DNA of 64,000 nucleotides from contig JAGTTD010000008.1 of NCBI GenBank assembly GCA_018398585.1, forward strand, positions 3,794,501 through 3,858,500. Direction: 5' to 3'. Under the pieces are notes generated by a model. That model made no database searches. It was not told the DNA's origin and saw nothing but the letters and a program-made list of their open reading frames with translations. The translations under genes and the position numbers were made by a program. Shown here in pieces: positions 1-11,376 of the stretch (positions are counted from its first letter, which is position 1; every line of letters begins with the position of its first letter). The stretch comes from Simmondsia chinensis (Eukaryota > Streptophyta > Magnoliopsida > Caryophyllales > Simmondsiaceae).

Positions 1-1035
1 AGGGGGACTTACGTGTAGATTGGCTTCATGGAAGCAGAAGCAATCAGTAGCTAACCCTTTGGTGAATATGTCAGCAGCCTATTTGGTAGTAGCTGTGTAT
101 GGAATCTGGATATCACCCTTAACAACCTTCTCATGAACATAATGAAAGTCAATATAAACATGCTTGCTACGATCATTAGAGATAGGATTTGCAGCCAGGC
201 TAGTGTGGTGCAGGCTTAAGTCTTGCATGAGGTATCTGATCCAATCACATTCAGCAACAACCTTAGCTATAGCACGATATTCGGACTCAGTGGAAGATTT
301 AGAAACTGTAGGCTGCTTCTTCGCACGCCACGAGATGAGGTCAGGGCCAAGGAACAAGGCGAAGCCCGTGGTGGAGCGACGGGTGTTAGGATAACCACCC
401 CAGACAGCTTCAGCATGAGCAGTGACAGAGGTGCATGACCCCGGGGCGATGGTGAGGCCATGATCAAGGGTGAGCTTAAGGTATCGTAGGATGCATTTAA
501 CCATCTGCCAATGGGAAATAGTGGGAGAGTGCATGAATTAAGACACACGGTTAACCGCATATGTTATATTTAGACGGGTCATGGTGAGATACTGGAGGGC
601 ACCCACGGCACTCCGAAACTCTGTCGGATCGGGTAAGAGGGACCCATCAGACACAGACGGTTGGACCCGAGCTGGTAAGAGAGTTTGCACAGGTTTAGCC
701 TCAAGCATGTCATGCTTACCTAGTAAGTCCAGGGTGTATTTATGTTGGAAAAGAAACAAACCATGTCTGATGAGTTTGGCCTCTATACCAAGAAAGTAAT
801 GAAGAGGGCAAAGATCTTTCATGGCAAACTGAGTGGAGAGAGAGGCAGTGAGGAGTGTAAGAAGAGAGGAGTTAGAGCCGGTAAGTATAATGTCATCGAC
901 ATACAAAAGCAGGCAGACAATGCTACTGGGGAAGCGATGTATAAATAAAGAGGGATCAGCCTTATTACAACAGAACCCAAGACTATAGAGGAACGTGCTA
1001 AACCTATGAAACCAAGTGTCACAATCTCGAGGGTT
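1..1035 (-). pseudogene. copia RT C-terminal half and RNase H
   Basis: Minus-strand translation of about 538-1035 carries the RT active-site block YVDDI followed by ILTGS, then the conserved FLGIE segment. The frame continues after a stop at about 535 into 79-534, which holds the linker and RNase H core (TRRSTTGFALFLG, ISWRAKKQPTVSKSSTESEY). After another stop near 78 the conserved pol end ADIFTKGL can be read. The upstream half of RT lies beyond the gypsy insertion. At the junction, the residues before WFHRF do not match the usual KQAPRAW block cleanly. Confidence 0.9.
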
Positions 1036-2319
1036 GTGACGGGGATATTCACAGACCAAGGCCCATGATAGTGTATAGAGGTTAGATGAGAAGAGAAAAT
1101 AGAGTTAGATGAGAAAAAAATTGAGAGAATTTAGATGAGAAGAGAAAATTAGGGTTTTTTAATATTTTATTGGATACTTTATAATAATAACAAGTATATA
1201 ATATTTATACTACTCATAAACCCTAGCCGCAAGGGCTCCTCACAACCCTAGCCACACAACTCTTGCGAACCCTAATCCATGCCTAGCAAGCAACACCAAA
1301 TAAGGTAATACTACAAAAGGAAAGTATAATAATAATATCATGCATAATATCAAATATATAAAATATAATATCAAAAATAATCCTAAGTAATTCTTCATCA
1401 AATTAACCAGCCTTGCGCACCAATTATAGATCACGACATTCCTTTTCCCATCAATTCATCCTTGTCCTCAAGGATTAAAGTTTGGGAATTGCTCCTGAAT
1501 GAAGGCTAGGTCTTCCCATGTGTTCTCCTTCTTTGGCCAGTTAGCCCATTTGACTAGGACTTGCAGCACTCTTCTTCTGTTGTGCTTGACCCATCGACGT
1601 TCTAAGACTCTTGCGGCCTCAATGATAGCAATCTCTTCTTCCTTAGTCTTCCTTAGTCGTTCACCATTCCTTCCACCTTTTTCTTGATGACCTTCACTAT
1701 ACCTTTTCGTGACAGCGAAAACTTCTTTTCCTTCCTTGTGGCATGTGAACTTGAGTGTGGCAAAGACGAATGTTATCGGCCCATACTTTTAGAGCCACTC
1801 TACTCCAAGGATCATGTCACTCCCTCTTAGCTTCAGTGTTCTAAAACCATCTTCGAATGTTTCTCCTTGTGCCTTCTATTCAACCTTGGGACAACGCAGG
1901 TTGCTCATTAAAGCTTCACCATTGGCCACGATCACTGTCAATACTGTAGTGGGAAGTGTTGGCCGTTTAAGCTCCTTCACCAATTGCTCATCAATGAAGT
2001 TGTGGGTGCTCCCACTATCCACCAAAATGGTTATAGGATGTTTTTTGATACTTCCTCTTAGTTTAATGGGATCGTGTGTGACCTTTCCATCCAAGGTGCT
2101 CAAGGAAACCTCCATGTCCTCTTCTTCTTGAAATGCTTCCTCGTCCTCACGGATCATTTCCTGCTCCTTTGTTTCCTCCACCCCACACATGCTATTGAGT
2201 TGTTTTTCCTTACACCTATGCCCCGAAAAATATCTTTCTTGACATCGGTAACATTTTCCATAGTCTCGTCTTGGCTGCAAAGAACCTGTTGACACAGTTT
2301 GCTCTCCCTTTGTCACCAT
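1036..2319 (-). mobile_element. Ty3/gypsy chromovirus remnant nested in copia RT
   Basis: Minus strand. At 1876-2319 a gag CCHC knuckle ([14 protein letters not shown]) leads into a retropepsin with LVDSGSTHNFID; translation continues to LGVEWL near 1800. Within about 100 residues the reading jumps to the extreme C-terminus of a gypsy polyprotein, a chromodomain-like segment (VLVKWANWPKKENTWEDL, about 1500-1580). RT, RNase H and integrase are missing. An AT-rich LTR-like stretch follows (about 1036-1440). The 5' LTR and N-terminal gag are also absent. Exact junctions and any target duplication were not resolved. Confidence 0.82.
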
Positions 2320-3346
2320 ATAGGGCCTTACGCAGGCGGTATAAGTGCGTCAGGAAATTTGGGTGAATGAACCCTGGAGGCTGACGCATGTATACGTCTT
2401 CTTTGAGGAAGCCATGTAAAAACGCATTTTTGACATCAAGTTGGCGAATGGACGACTTATGAGTGACAACAAGAGCAAGAATGAACCTGATGGTGGTAGG
2501 TTTGACAACAGGGCTAAAAGTTTCAAATTAGTCAAGGCCCTCACGCTGATTGAAGCCTTGAGCAACAAGGTGAGCCTTGAAGCGATCAACAAAGCCATCA
2601 AGTTTATACTTGACCTTGTACTTCCAAGTACTACCGACCACATTTTGAGAAGGTGATGTAGGAACTAAGTCCCATGTCTGGTTTTGAATGAGAGCATTGA
2701 ACTCCTCAGCCATGGCTTCCTGCCAATAAGGGTTTTTAACTACCTGTGAAAAACATGTGGGTTCCTGAACTACAACCACAGAGCTAAGAGACAGTATGTG
2801 TTTGGACTTGCGTATCCTGTCCTTGAGGCGGGTGCACATGGGGTGGACATTCGAAGTGGTGGGTGAGGCAGTGGAGGTAGGAGGAGACTCTGGGTGACCA
2901 TCCAAGGAGGTCGCAGTGGGGCCGGTGTGGGGAGCCTGGTGTGCGCCCCCTGAGTCGTGGACGGGACTCGACTCGACCGTGGGAACCACGGTGTCGAGGG
3001 CAGGTGGCCCAGCCGAAGGCGGGGAGGTAGGGGAAGCAACATGGATTCGCGATGGCGTAGGCGGGGAAGGACTTGAGCCCGACACACCAGGAAAACGTGT
3101 TGCATCATTAGGTGCGGTCGTGTGCATGGAGTAAGCCAAAACCATACTCGGTAGGGGAACGTCTACAACAGCTTGGGTCTGCGGCACATGCAAACTAGAT
3201 ACTAGGCCAGGATAAGGAAACAAGTGCTCAACAAAGTGGACATGACAATTCGTATAGACACGACCAGTAGTAGGGTCTAAACAACGGTACCCTTTGTAAC
3301 GACCCGCATACCCAATAAAGATGCAGGAGACAGAGCATGGGGCCAA
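2320..3346 (-). pseudogene. copia RT N-terminal half
   Basis: The minus-strand frame 2528-3346 holds the end of the integrase region, a proline/serine-rich linker, and the start of RT (AMAEEFNALIQNQTWDLVP, then KYKLDGFVDRFKAHLVAQGF). After a stop near 2527 the other frames continue with [18 protein letters not shown] and the KALYG motif, which ends at about 2312 where gypsy sequence begins. In an intact copia element KALYG is followed directly by LKQAPRAW, so the gypsy unit sits inside this motif. Confidence 0.9.
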
Positions 3347-4357
3347 TTTATGAGGGGTATGAGATGTGATGTTGGGATAACATGCACACCCAAAGATCCG
3401 AAAAAATTATAGTCAGACACCTTTTTAAACAGTTTTTCAAAAGGAGAAAGATTTTGTAAGTTTGGAGTAGGCAACCAGTTTATAATGTAACAAGCAGTGC
3501 AAGCAATATCAGCCCAAAATTTAGATGGAAGACGAGCTTGAAAGAGTAGAGTCCGTACCATTTTACTTAGATGTTGATGCTTTTGTTCCGCCACCCCATT
3601 TTGTTATGGTGTATCAGGACAGGAGAGGCGGAATTGTATACCATGAGTGTGACAAAGGGTAGCCATGGGCCTATTTTCAAACACACGGCCTCTATCACTT
3701 TGAAAACATTTAATTTTGACATTGAACTGATTTTTGACAAGGACTTTAAAATCAGAAAAGATAGAGTACACTTCGTCCTTCCTTTGCATCGGATAAAGTT
3801 TGGTAAAACGTGTATAATCATCAACAATTAATACATAATAACGAAGGGCAGAATCAGACAACAGGCGATTGCCAAACATCCGAATGTATTAGTTGTAAAG
3901 GCGAAGTAGTAGTATGTAACACACGCAAAAACAGTAAGCGACTCGACTTTCCCAAACAACATGCATGACAATGTCTTATTGAACTAGCACTAGAAACATA
4001 AGTAATTAAAGAACGGGTGCATAAAGTGTCCAAAATAGGGTTTCATAAATGACCTAAGCGCCTGTGCCAGAGTTCAGCTGGGACGGTCCGTGCTACGAGT
4101 CCAGTAGGGTGCGGAGAAAACCCATAAAGGGGTCCTTCACTGTGTATCCTGAGGAGGGGTGTTCCCGTAGCCTTGTCCTTGACACAAAAGAAGGAAGAGT
4201 CAAACTCCACAACACAGTTATTTTCACGACACAACTGTTTAATAGACAATAGGTTATATGTGAAACCAAAAACCAACATAACATTAGGAAGTAACAGGTC
4301 AAGAGTTTTTTTTTGAAAAACCAACATGAGTGACTGGTAACAGACAACCATTACCAA
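3277..4357 (-). pseudogene. copia integrase with pre-integrase zinc domain
   Basis: Read on the minus strand. LWHRRLGHL at about 4043-4075 is the HHCC pre-integrase signature. The DDE core lies in 3604-3879 (VDDYTRF for the first Asp, QSDRG for the second) and continues after a frame interruption into NGVAEQKHQHL in 3277-3594, which supplies the catalytic Glu. Stops and frameshifts separate the three blocks. Confidence 0.9.
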
Positions 4358-4379
4358 CTTGAATTAATTTTGAACCACA

Positions 4380-4640
4380 ATAAACAGTGTGTTTAGTTAA
4401 AATACCTGAGTTGGAAGTCATATGATTAGACGCACCATGTAGGATCAACAGAATCGTTGACAGACATGGCCAATAGAGAGTGCGAGAGGTCAGAGTTTAC
4501 ATAGCGGTGAGGGCAAAGAGAGGCAACATGACCTGCTTGGTGACAAATCAGACGAACCAATGGACCAGCAACGAGAATACCATCATGAGGCTGACGAGAT
4601 CATACCTGAGTTGTGACCCAGTTCCGCTAGTACGGAGGGG
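4380..4640 (-). pseudogene. copia zinc knuckle and broken protease
   Basis: Minus-strand reading shows a CCHC-like knuckle (CHQAGHVASLCPHRY, about 4500-4545). It is followed by the tail of a copia protease site, GASNHMTS at about 4410-4435. The bases that should encode the catalytic Asp-Ser just before that motif are missing or out of frame, so the protease is dead. Confidence 0.7.
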
Positions 4641-4645
4641 GACCA

Positions 4646-5386
4646 CTAGTGGGAGCCATACCTGTACCGGGTGACTGATGCGGTTGACCGTGTGTAGCAC
4701 CCCGACCCCCCGGAGTTCCCATTGTGATTGTTGTTGCTACGTCCATGACCCTTGTGACCACGTCCGCCACGACCCCGATTGGAGCCTGAGGGGTCCGAAG
4801 GAGCACCGGTGTCCGCGAAAGCATGACCATGGTCTAGAGAGGAGCGGCCGTGAATGCAAGAGAGAGCGGCTTCTTCATCTAACAATGCAGTCTTGAGTTG
4901 TCCGAAGGAAAGGTCACGAGACGACTGACGAGTGAACGTATTAAAGGCAGCATACTCCGGAGGGAGACCGAAGAGTGCGTCGTGCATGAGCTCGTGGTTA
5001 GATACCGATGAGTCTATGGCTGCTAGGTCATCGGCTATAGTTTTGAGTTCGGTTAGGTAGGTGGTCATGGTTTTATTATCTTTGCGTAAAGTAACGAGTT
5101 GAGACCGAAGGTCGAATTCTTTAGCAAGAGAGTGGTCACGAAAATGTTTGGCTAGGGCATTCCACATGTCTCGGGATGTGGGATGGTGAATAACATCATT
5201 AAGCACCAGACGCGCAAGAGAGGCCGACAAGCATGCCCTAATGCTTTGGTCTATGCAGGACCATGTTATAGCATCAGGGTTAGGAATATAGTGACCTGTG
5301 GGACATTGAATTTGGTTGGGGGGGACAGGGATTCGAGCCATCGATGAAACCCATAAGTCGGTGGGCACAAAGAACCCTAGAGACAT
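4646..5386 (-). pseudogene. copia gag (UBN2-type)
   Basis: A 246-residue minus-strand open frame. It shows typical plant copia gag features: W(N/K)ALAKHFRDHS-like helices, LRKDNKTMTTYLTELKTIAD, LFGLPPEYAAFNTF, and a Gly/Arg/Asn-rich basic tail (SNRGRGGRGHKGHG). It begins with MSLGFFVP about 525 nt inside the primer-binding site. It lacks its own zinc knuckle, which lies past the stop in the next segment. It is uninterrupted and could still be translated, but the rest of the element is broken. Confidence 0.88.
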
Positions 5387-5912
5387 GTTCCCGCCATATA
5401 CTATAATCAGTGGGGGGTTTCCAATTTTATGGTAACCAGGCTTGTAATTGAGGAGGGGGGAAGAGGGCTCATATCGGAGGGGAAATCCAAGGGGGTCGGC
5501 GATCCGGCCATAAGAGGGGAAGAGTAATTGGAAAATTAGTTGAGGATAAAGGGAGACCGAAATTATACCCGAAGGAGAGGGAGTGGCCGGTCACAGGTGG
5601 AGGTGGAGGATCGGCGAGGGAGAGGCCACAGACAAGCCTAGAGGAGAGAGACACCGAGGATGGAAGAGGAGGCGGTGGCTGGGTGTGGGCGGCTGTCGAG
5701 CAAGAGACGGCGGGAGCCGGAGATAGGGGAGGGAAGGCCTCTGCGCTAGAGAGAGAGAGAGAGAGGAGGAGGAGGAAGCAGCCATGGACAACACCGAAAA
5801 CCACCGCGGGCAGGGCGTTGCAACTGATCGGATATATCGGAGGAGGGTGGCGGCGCACGGGTGCAGGGTTAGGGTTTCTTTTGGAGAAGGAATTAAATTT
5901 AGGGTTTGATAT
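5387..5912 (-). other. copia 5' leader
   Basis: A non-coding leader between primer-binding site and gag. It is rich in purine tracts and contains a GAGAGA microsatellite at about 5749-5766. The open frames seen here run through both LTR and leader and have no recognisable domain, so they are not called. Confidence 0.6.
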
Positions 5913-5924
5913 GCTCTGATACCA
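5913..5924 (-). other. primer-binding site, tRNA-iMet
   Basis: The minus strand reads TGGTATCAGAGC, the standard 12-nt complement of the initiator tRNA-Met 3' end, directly adjacent to the LTR terminus. Confidence 0.92.
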
Positions 5925-6088
5925 TGTGAGAATATGGGTTAATGAAGCATGCCCAATAGGGTTGCTGAGGCATATATTTATAGAGAAGCCCAACAAGGGG
6001 AAATTACATAAGTGCCCTTAGGCAACGTAAATAGAAATACACGAGTATATAAAATATATCTCTAATAATGAGAAATAAAATTATACCA
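5925..6088 (-). repeat. copia 5' LTR (164 bp)
   Basis: On the plus strand it begins TGTGAGAATATGGG next to the primer-binding site and ends TTATACCA, so it has TG...CA termini in either orientation. It is short for a copia LTR. The partner LTR is outside the window, so the outer boundary is inferred from the terminal CA alone. Confidence 0.65.
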
Positions 6089-6093
6089 TCTTA

Positions 6094-6706
6094 GGCTCCG
6101 TTTGTTTTGACAGAAAAGTAGAATCTAGGAATTTATTTTTCTTCGAAAAAGGTTTTCCAAAGAAATATAAATTCCTAATGGGGTTTTCCGTTGTTTATTT
6201 CAAAGGAAAAATTAATTACCCATTGTAATGTCTTCGTGTATGTTTTCAAAAAATATTTTTCACCAATCATTTTATATCTATCATTTTATATCTTTTTATA
6301 GGACAACATAAGTAATAATATAACATATATGAAGTAACAAAATAAAATATTACCTAGATAATTTTCTTCTATAATATTATTTAACAATTCAACTTAATTA
6401 AAGTTGTTCTTTGCAACAATAATAAAGTAATATCCAAGCTGCTTTTAATTATTTAGTCTAATTCTTGTCCGTTGTTGACGTTAAATGTCTACAGTACAGT
6501 CTGGTTTATTTTGATTCGATCTCGATTTGCGTGATGGTAACCACCAAGGTTTCTGAGCCATTTAGAATCACGACTTCCCCCATTTTAAAAGGGAAGTCAA
6601 TTTCCCTCATTTGAAGGAAAAGGTTCTGAGCTAATGTTTCGCCAAACAAAGAAAAAGGGGAAAACCACTTTATAGAATGTGGTTTTCTTCCGAAACAAAC
6701 GGAGCC
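6094..6706. mobile_element. PIF/Harbinger (Tourist-like) MITE
   Basis: Terminal inverted repeats GGCTCCGTTTG and CAAACGGAGCC, with further homology inward, are flanked by the 3-bp duplication TTA (6091-6093 and 6707-6709). The 613-bp interior is AT-rich and has no open frame. GG...TTTG termini plus a TTA duplication are the hallmark of Tourist-like elements. It sits at the RNase H end of the pararetrovirus. Confidence 0.85.
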
Positions 6707-6711
6707 TTAAT

Positions 6712-7289
6712 CTCCTTTCATTAGTAATGGCTTTTTTGTTCATTAGGAAATCTTTTACTACTTGATTATTAGTTCTTAAAAGAAAGATTTCTGGTACTAA
6801 ATAAATATTAAATTGTTTTATTGCATTTTTTATTGCTAATAGTTCTTTTTCGAAAATAATATATTTGACTTCGTTTGGTTTAAATTTTTCTGAGTTATAT
6901 TCATAAATTTGCTCTTGTTCTTGTAACTTTTTTGTGGAATGGTTTCTTCCTTACTACAATCCTTCCTGGTTGTATATTATTTTCTTGTTCATTGATTAAG
7001 TTAGCTCGCATAGCGTTTAATACACACCTCCAATAATTTTCTGAGGCGTCTGTTTCTAAGATTAATTTATCTCTTGGTTAAGGAAAATAAACTTTTAGAA
7101 GTTTAGTGATTTTTCGTTTTAATTTTTTTGAGAAAATTTTTATCTCTTTCAATCCATTTGAACTCAACTCCTTTTTGAAGTTTTCTAGTAAAGGTATTTC
7201 AATGTGAGATAATTTCTTTACAAAATTTCTTCCGTAATTTAATATTCCTAAGACTCTGAAGTTGTTTTTTGTTTGTAATTTTTTCAATA
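6712..7289 (-). pseudogene. caulimovirid RT connection and RNase H remnant
   Basis: The 69-residue minus-strand frame 7078-7287 contains the LGILNYGRNFV motif that links RT to RNase H in this family. Past the stop, a degraded RNase H can be read starting at ETDASE (first catalytic Asp, about 7045-7060) and continuing to an IRTNN-like block near 6760. The MITE target duplication follows at 6707-6709. Confidence 0.72.
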
Positions 7290-8130
7290 AAGTCTCTAAT
7301 TTTACTTATAATATGTTTTTAAAGCCAGATTTCTGATTTTGCAAGTTTTATGCCAAAAAAGTCAATTTGATCTTTTTCTACCTCAATTGTTTGGGGTGAT
7401 AAGATAATTTCATGTTTCTTAAGTTTATTACTTATGATTTGTAAGTGCTTTTGATGTTCCTCTTTTGTTTTGGAAAAAAAATTAGTATGTCATCTATATA
7501 TACTATGCAAAAATCTTTAATTTCTTTAAGTGTATTATCCATCCATCTTTAAAAAATTTGTGGTGTTGTGTTTAGACTAAAAGGCATTACTTTCTATTGA
7601 TAATGTCCTTGTGGGGTACTAAAAGCAATTAAAGGTTTTGATTCTTCTATAAGCTTCAATTGCCAATATCCTAATTTACAGTCAAATTTTGAGAATATTT
7701 TGGCTCCTTTTGTTAGATTTATGAGAACATCTTTTCTTGAGATAAAGTATTCGTCAAATTCTAAATGTTCATTTAATCTTTTATTACCATTAGGGCTTTT
7801 CCTCTTTTTATTTCTGCATGATTTCTTACTATGAATGCAGGACTAAAATGAGGACTTGTTGTGTCTTCAATGAATTCTTTTTCTAATAATTCTTTTAGCT
7901 GTTTTTTGAATTCTTCTACATTTTATCTAGTATAGATCATTGGTTTACTCTTATGATAATATTTGGATTTCTTAGTTTAAGACTACAAAATCTTGGACTT
8001 TTATCCCATAATTTTAATAGATTATCGCTAAAATTTTCAGCTAATTCTTTATATGACCAGTGTGTTTCTTGCAGAGTATATATTTGATTTTGAGGTTTGT
8101 TTTTCTCGATCACCAAGATTTTTTCTGGTG
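7290..8130 (-). pseudogene. caulimovirid reverse transcriptase remnant
   Basis: Scattered minus-strand segments match the caulimovirid RT: a block around SPHFSPAFIVRNHAE (about 7810-7860), the AFSTPQGHY-like palm segment (about 7600), and an active-site region near 7490-7510 followed by the primer-grip area. Stops occur every 20-60 residues. The spacing of these blocks fits a single RT domain. Confidence 0.75.
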
Positions 8131-8389
8131 CAAACCTGGAAGTACATTTATATTGGGGTTGATCTAATAATGGTACTTTAATTGTTTCTCCATAAAGAGT
8201 GAAACTTGTATCATGATGGTTTAACGATACAGGGATATATTTCCAAATAAAGTTTGTTCATAACAAGTCTCTTGCCATAAAATGGAAACAAAGGATTTTA
8301 GGTATTATGAATCTCTTTCCATTTAATCATAGAGCTATGTTTTTAGCTTTTAAATGAATTATAGTTTCGTTTCCATCAATTCCTTTTAA

Positions 8390-8570
8390 TAATATTGTGT
8401 TTTTCATTTCTACCCCATTTTCAGGTGGTGCGACATTCCATCTGCATGATGAAGCAGTGACTCGTGTGTCTATTAATACTTGTAAGGAATATGGTTTATA
8501 CTCTTTGAATTGAAAATATCTTGTAATATAAGAATATCTTTTTCTTTCCTACTTTTGGGGCAAAGAATAT
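8390..8570 (-). pseudogene. caulimovirid aspartic protease remnant
   Basis: The minus-strand translation shows a short retropepsin-like segment with LIDT followed by Arg where family members have Gly. A hydrophobic strand and the conserved downstream KNTILLKGIDG-like part follow. It lies between movement protein and RT. The altered Gly of the D-T-G motif and the nearby stops indicate it is non-functional. Confidence 0.6.
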
Positions 8571-8615
8571 TTTGTCATATTTTCTCCTAAATACTTGTAT
8601 TGAACTTATTTGTTC

Positions 8616-9650
8616 TTACCCATGGGATGTTCCTGGTAGAACTGATATTTCTAGTTTTTTATAATCTTTTGAGTTTGTTATTGATGAGGCTTCTTGTTCT
8701 ATATATGATAATTTTTCTATAACAGATAATCGATATTTTTTTATTTTTACTTGTGGTAATTGAAGATTATTTTTAACCCATTTTTTATTAAAGTTAGATT
8801 CTCTAAAGTAAAGATTATTTCCTGATACTGTTAGTTCTATATCACCTTGTTGTGAATGTCTTTCTTCATCATTAAAGTTATATGTGAGTTTTTCTAGTGT
8901 CCATTCTCTAGGTATTGTGAGGTGTCTCCAATCTATTAGTCTTGGTGTTATGGCTTTCTCATATTTCTCATGAGCTAGTTCAAAAGCATCAACAATGTTT
9001 TTATTAAAATTTTTTACTACAGTCTTTGTGATATTTGTTAGTTTATGGATTGTTATCCATTTAACTGACAAGTCTTTTGCTTTATAACGCATGCCAAGGT
9101 TTTGGACATGAATTATCACTTTTACTGCATCCTCTATTAAAGGGTCAGTAATAGAGATAAAAAAAATTTGGTTAAACCAGACTATTCCGTTAACCAAATT
9201 TGATTTTACTCCTCCTATAGTTGCTTTCATAGGATCATCGAATCTTTTATCAAAAATAATGGCTGTTAATGGGGCATCAATTCTTGCTCTAAATAGTGTT
9301 GTTATTTCGACTTGGATTAGTACCACATGTATGTATATTACCTTTAGGATATTTATTTCTCCATCGATCTATTTTTTCTTTGCTAAATAATGAGATTTCC
9401 GTTATCCCTTCAGCATTAAATCTTGCTTGGGTGTTTCCAGAGTGTTGCTCAAATACTTTTTCAGACCAAAGTTTTCTATTTGTTCTTTAGAAAAAGAGAC
9501 TTCTTCTTTTTGAATGTTTCCCAGAGTTATGTTTCTATCTTCATTTAAAGGTGGTTCTTCTCTTTTGTAGTTGTCTGCCATAAAAATTAGTTTTTTTAAT
9601 TCGTCTGTCAAGTTCACTATTTCTTCTTTAGATGATTCTGAACTTTAACT
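8616..9650 (-). pseudogene. caulimovirid movement protein remnant (30K superfamily)
   Basis: Two minus-strand frames (9402-9617, then 8616-9326 after a frameshift) cover a 30K-type movement protein. The 236-residue frame shows the family core near its start, including the invariant Asp region and the segment KSNLVNGIVWFN, followed by a long hydrophilic C-terminal part. In the family this protein forms tubules or gates plasmodesmata. Here the frame is broken, and the start region runs directly into the copia LTR at 9657. Confidence 0.78.
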
Positions 9651-9656
9651 TTCTAC

Positions 9657-10777
9657 TGTTGGAAATATTATCACGTACAACTGAAAATACTACCATAGTA
9701 GTGCAAAAAATGCTGGAAAATACAACGAAAATACAACATGATGTACTGCGATAATACGACTAAAAATACAACAAAATTACAGCCTAGAATTACTGTGGAA
9801 AAATAATAAAATTAATCTGCAAGTTACCGTAACTTAAGTAGTGCGATACATACCGAATTTCAATCAAAAACCCAGTAGTATTATGCAGCAAAAATTCAAC
9901 AGGAAGAAGCAGTAAAAAATAGTAAATTTTAGTGAAATGCAGCAGTGAATTTCAGTAAAGAATGCAACAAAGATGCAGTAATATTTAGTAAAAAATACAG
10001 TGAAAGAAATTAGCGAAAAATAGCGAAATTACCAAAACCCAGCAATCAAATAATTAATATTAGAAAGTGGAGAAATCGATTAGAATGTCAGAAGAGAAAG
10101 TAATTAGAAAGATCTTACTAAACGATGACATCGTGCCGTGGTAAATGCCACTGTCCTAAAAGACGATTTCGCCGCTGCTTCGGTGCATACAGTATAACCA
10201 GCGGCCGTCCTCCAGGATTAACACGATCCGACTCTTAACTCGCACTCGTTAATCGCCGGTTAGGAACACCTCGAACTTTGCCCAAGTCGTGAAGAAAAAA
10301 AACGAGAGAGAGAGAATTAGGAGGTACAAAGCCGAGTTTTTTTTTTCCCATCATGAACCTTGGATAGAACCCCCTTATTTATACTATCTTAAACTTGGAC
10401 TAGTATAAATGTTGCAATTAACAAGAGGCCCAAACGGCTAGTAACGTCTTTGGGCATATTAAGTGCAAGCCCAAACAGCTAGTAACGTTCGTTGGGCATT
10501 AAGACCGGGCCCAACGGCTAGTTGTCATAAATTTCCGTAAAACGAATATGCCCGTTAGAAAAAGATCACCCACACCCTCGCCCGAGCATGGCGAGCGGCG
10601 CCCGCGCATGTGGTTCCCACCATTTCTTCACCCAAGAATTAAATCAAATAGGTTAAAAACACTCACCCTTATAAACCCAACTACCCCCCTTAAATTATCA
10701 ATGTGGGATTGGGTATTTACCAATTGGGATACAACTTTCCTACTAATTTGGATTTAGCTTGTATCATTTTTCTAACA
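9657..10777 (-). repeat. complete copia 3' LTR (1121 bp)
   Basis: In minus orientation it starts TGTTAGAAAAATG and ends TTTCCAACA, giving canonical TG...CA ends. Within it are purine/pyrimidine tracts and the repeated phrase GCCCAAACGGCTAGTAACG. The inner boundary is fixed by the adjoining polypurine tract and the outer one by the break in pararetrovirus sequence. Confidence 0.85.
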
Positions 10778-10790
10778 ATCCCCCACAAAG
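10778..10790 (-). other. polypurine tract
   Basis: The minus strand reads CTTTGTGGGGGAT immediately before TGTTAG, the typical position and composition of the plus-strand primer of copia elements. Confidence 0.8.
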
Positions 10791-11376
10791 TATACAAGCG
10801 AAAGAGAAAGAAAGGAATAGACTGGGCAAAGGGAGTTCGGTTTTTCAGTGCCGATGTCTTGCGACTTGAATCGTTACCTAGTGTAACCCAAGTTTAGGAC
10901 CAACATCTTGCAAGGTGACTTTCGTCTTGAACCTCACAAGGGGTTGTATAGTCTTCCACTTGGACACATGCCAACTCTATATCTTGGAAACTCCTGCGGT
11001 TTGGCGCGTTTAATCGGCCATGCGCTCGTCCTGGATATTTATAGGCGCTCTAAAAGGCAAGTCTCAAATCCTTCATAGGGAGCGGCCAGACTCCCACACC
11101 TATATAGGTGGATCCCATCAAGTGTGTGTTACCACACACCACCAAACATATGGATATGGGTCCATTAAAAGCTTAAGCTCAACCTTACCTCTTGGTAACA
11201 TACACACAGTGTCCGTCAAGTGCAAGTCGTGCTTACACCGCCAAACATATGGCAATGGACCCGTCTCCGCACTGTCACACCATAGGGAGGGACAACGTAA
11301 AACACAGTGCATATCTTGAATGAAACTATGAATTTTCACATTGAACCTGATAAGCCCAGGTTGGATACATCATAGT

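Larger units (their letters stand above)
1..6088 (-). mobile_element. Ty1/copia LTR retrotransposon, decayed, cut by the window edge
   Basis: A minus-strand element read from high to low coordinates: 5' LTR (5925-6088), tRNA-iMet primer-binding site (5913-5924), leader, gag, degenerate protease, integrase, reverse transcriptase and RNase H. The RT reading is split by a Ty3/gypsy remnant at about 1036-2319. The order gag-PR-IN-RT-RH is diagnostic of copia. The window starts inside the end of pol, so the 3' LTR lies outside. Many stops and frame changes show it is inactive. The LTR outer edge at 6088 almost touches the MITE that follows. Confidence 0.93.
6710..9656 (-). pseudogene. endogenous caulimovirid (pararetrovirus), defective
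   Basis: Read on the minus strand, this stretch encodes remnants in the order movement protein, aspartic protease, reverse transcriptase, RNase H, as in Caulimoviridae. Numerous stops and frameshifts interrupt it. There is no integrase and there are no LTRs of its own. Both ends are cut by transposons: the copia LTR starting at 9657 abuts the N-terminal side and the MITE/copia pair truncates the RNase H side. No coat-protein zinc finger was seen between movement protein and protease. The genus is not assigned; petuvirus- or florendovirus-like is possible. Confidence 0.85.

Noticed and set aside
5469..5996. 175-codon minus-strand frame
   Set aside because: It runs through the copia LTR, primer-binding site and leader, is Pro/Ser-rich, and has no domain. 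It is a by-product of leader composition.
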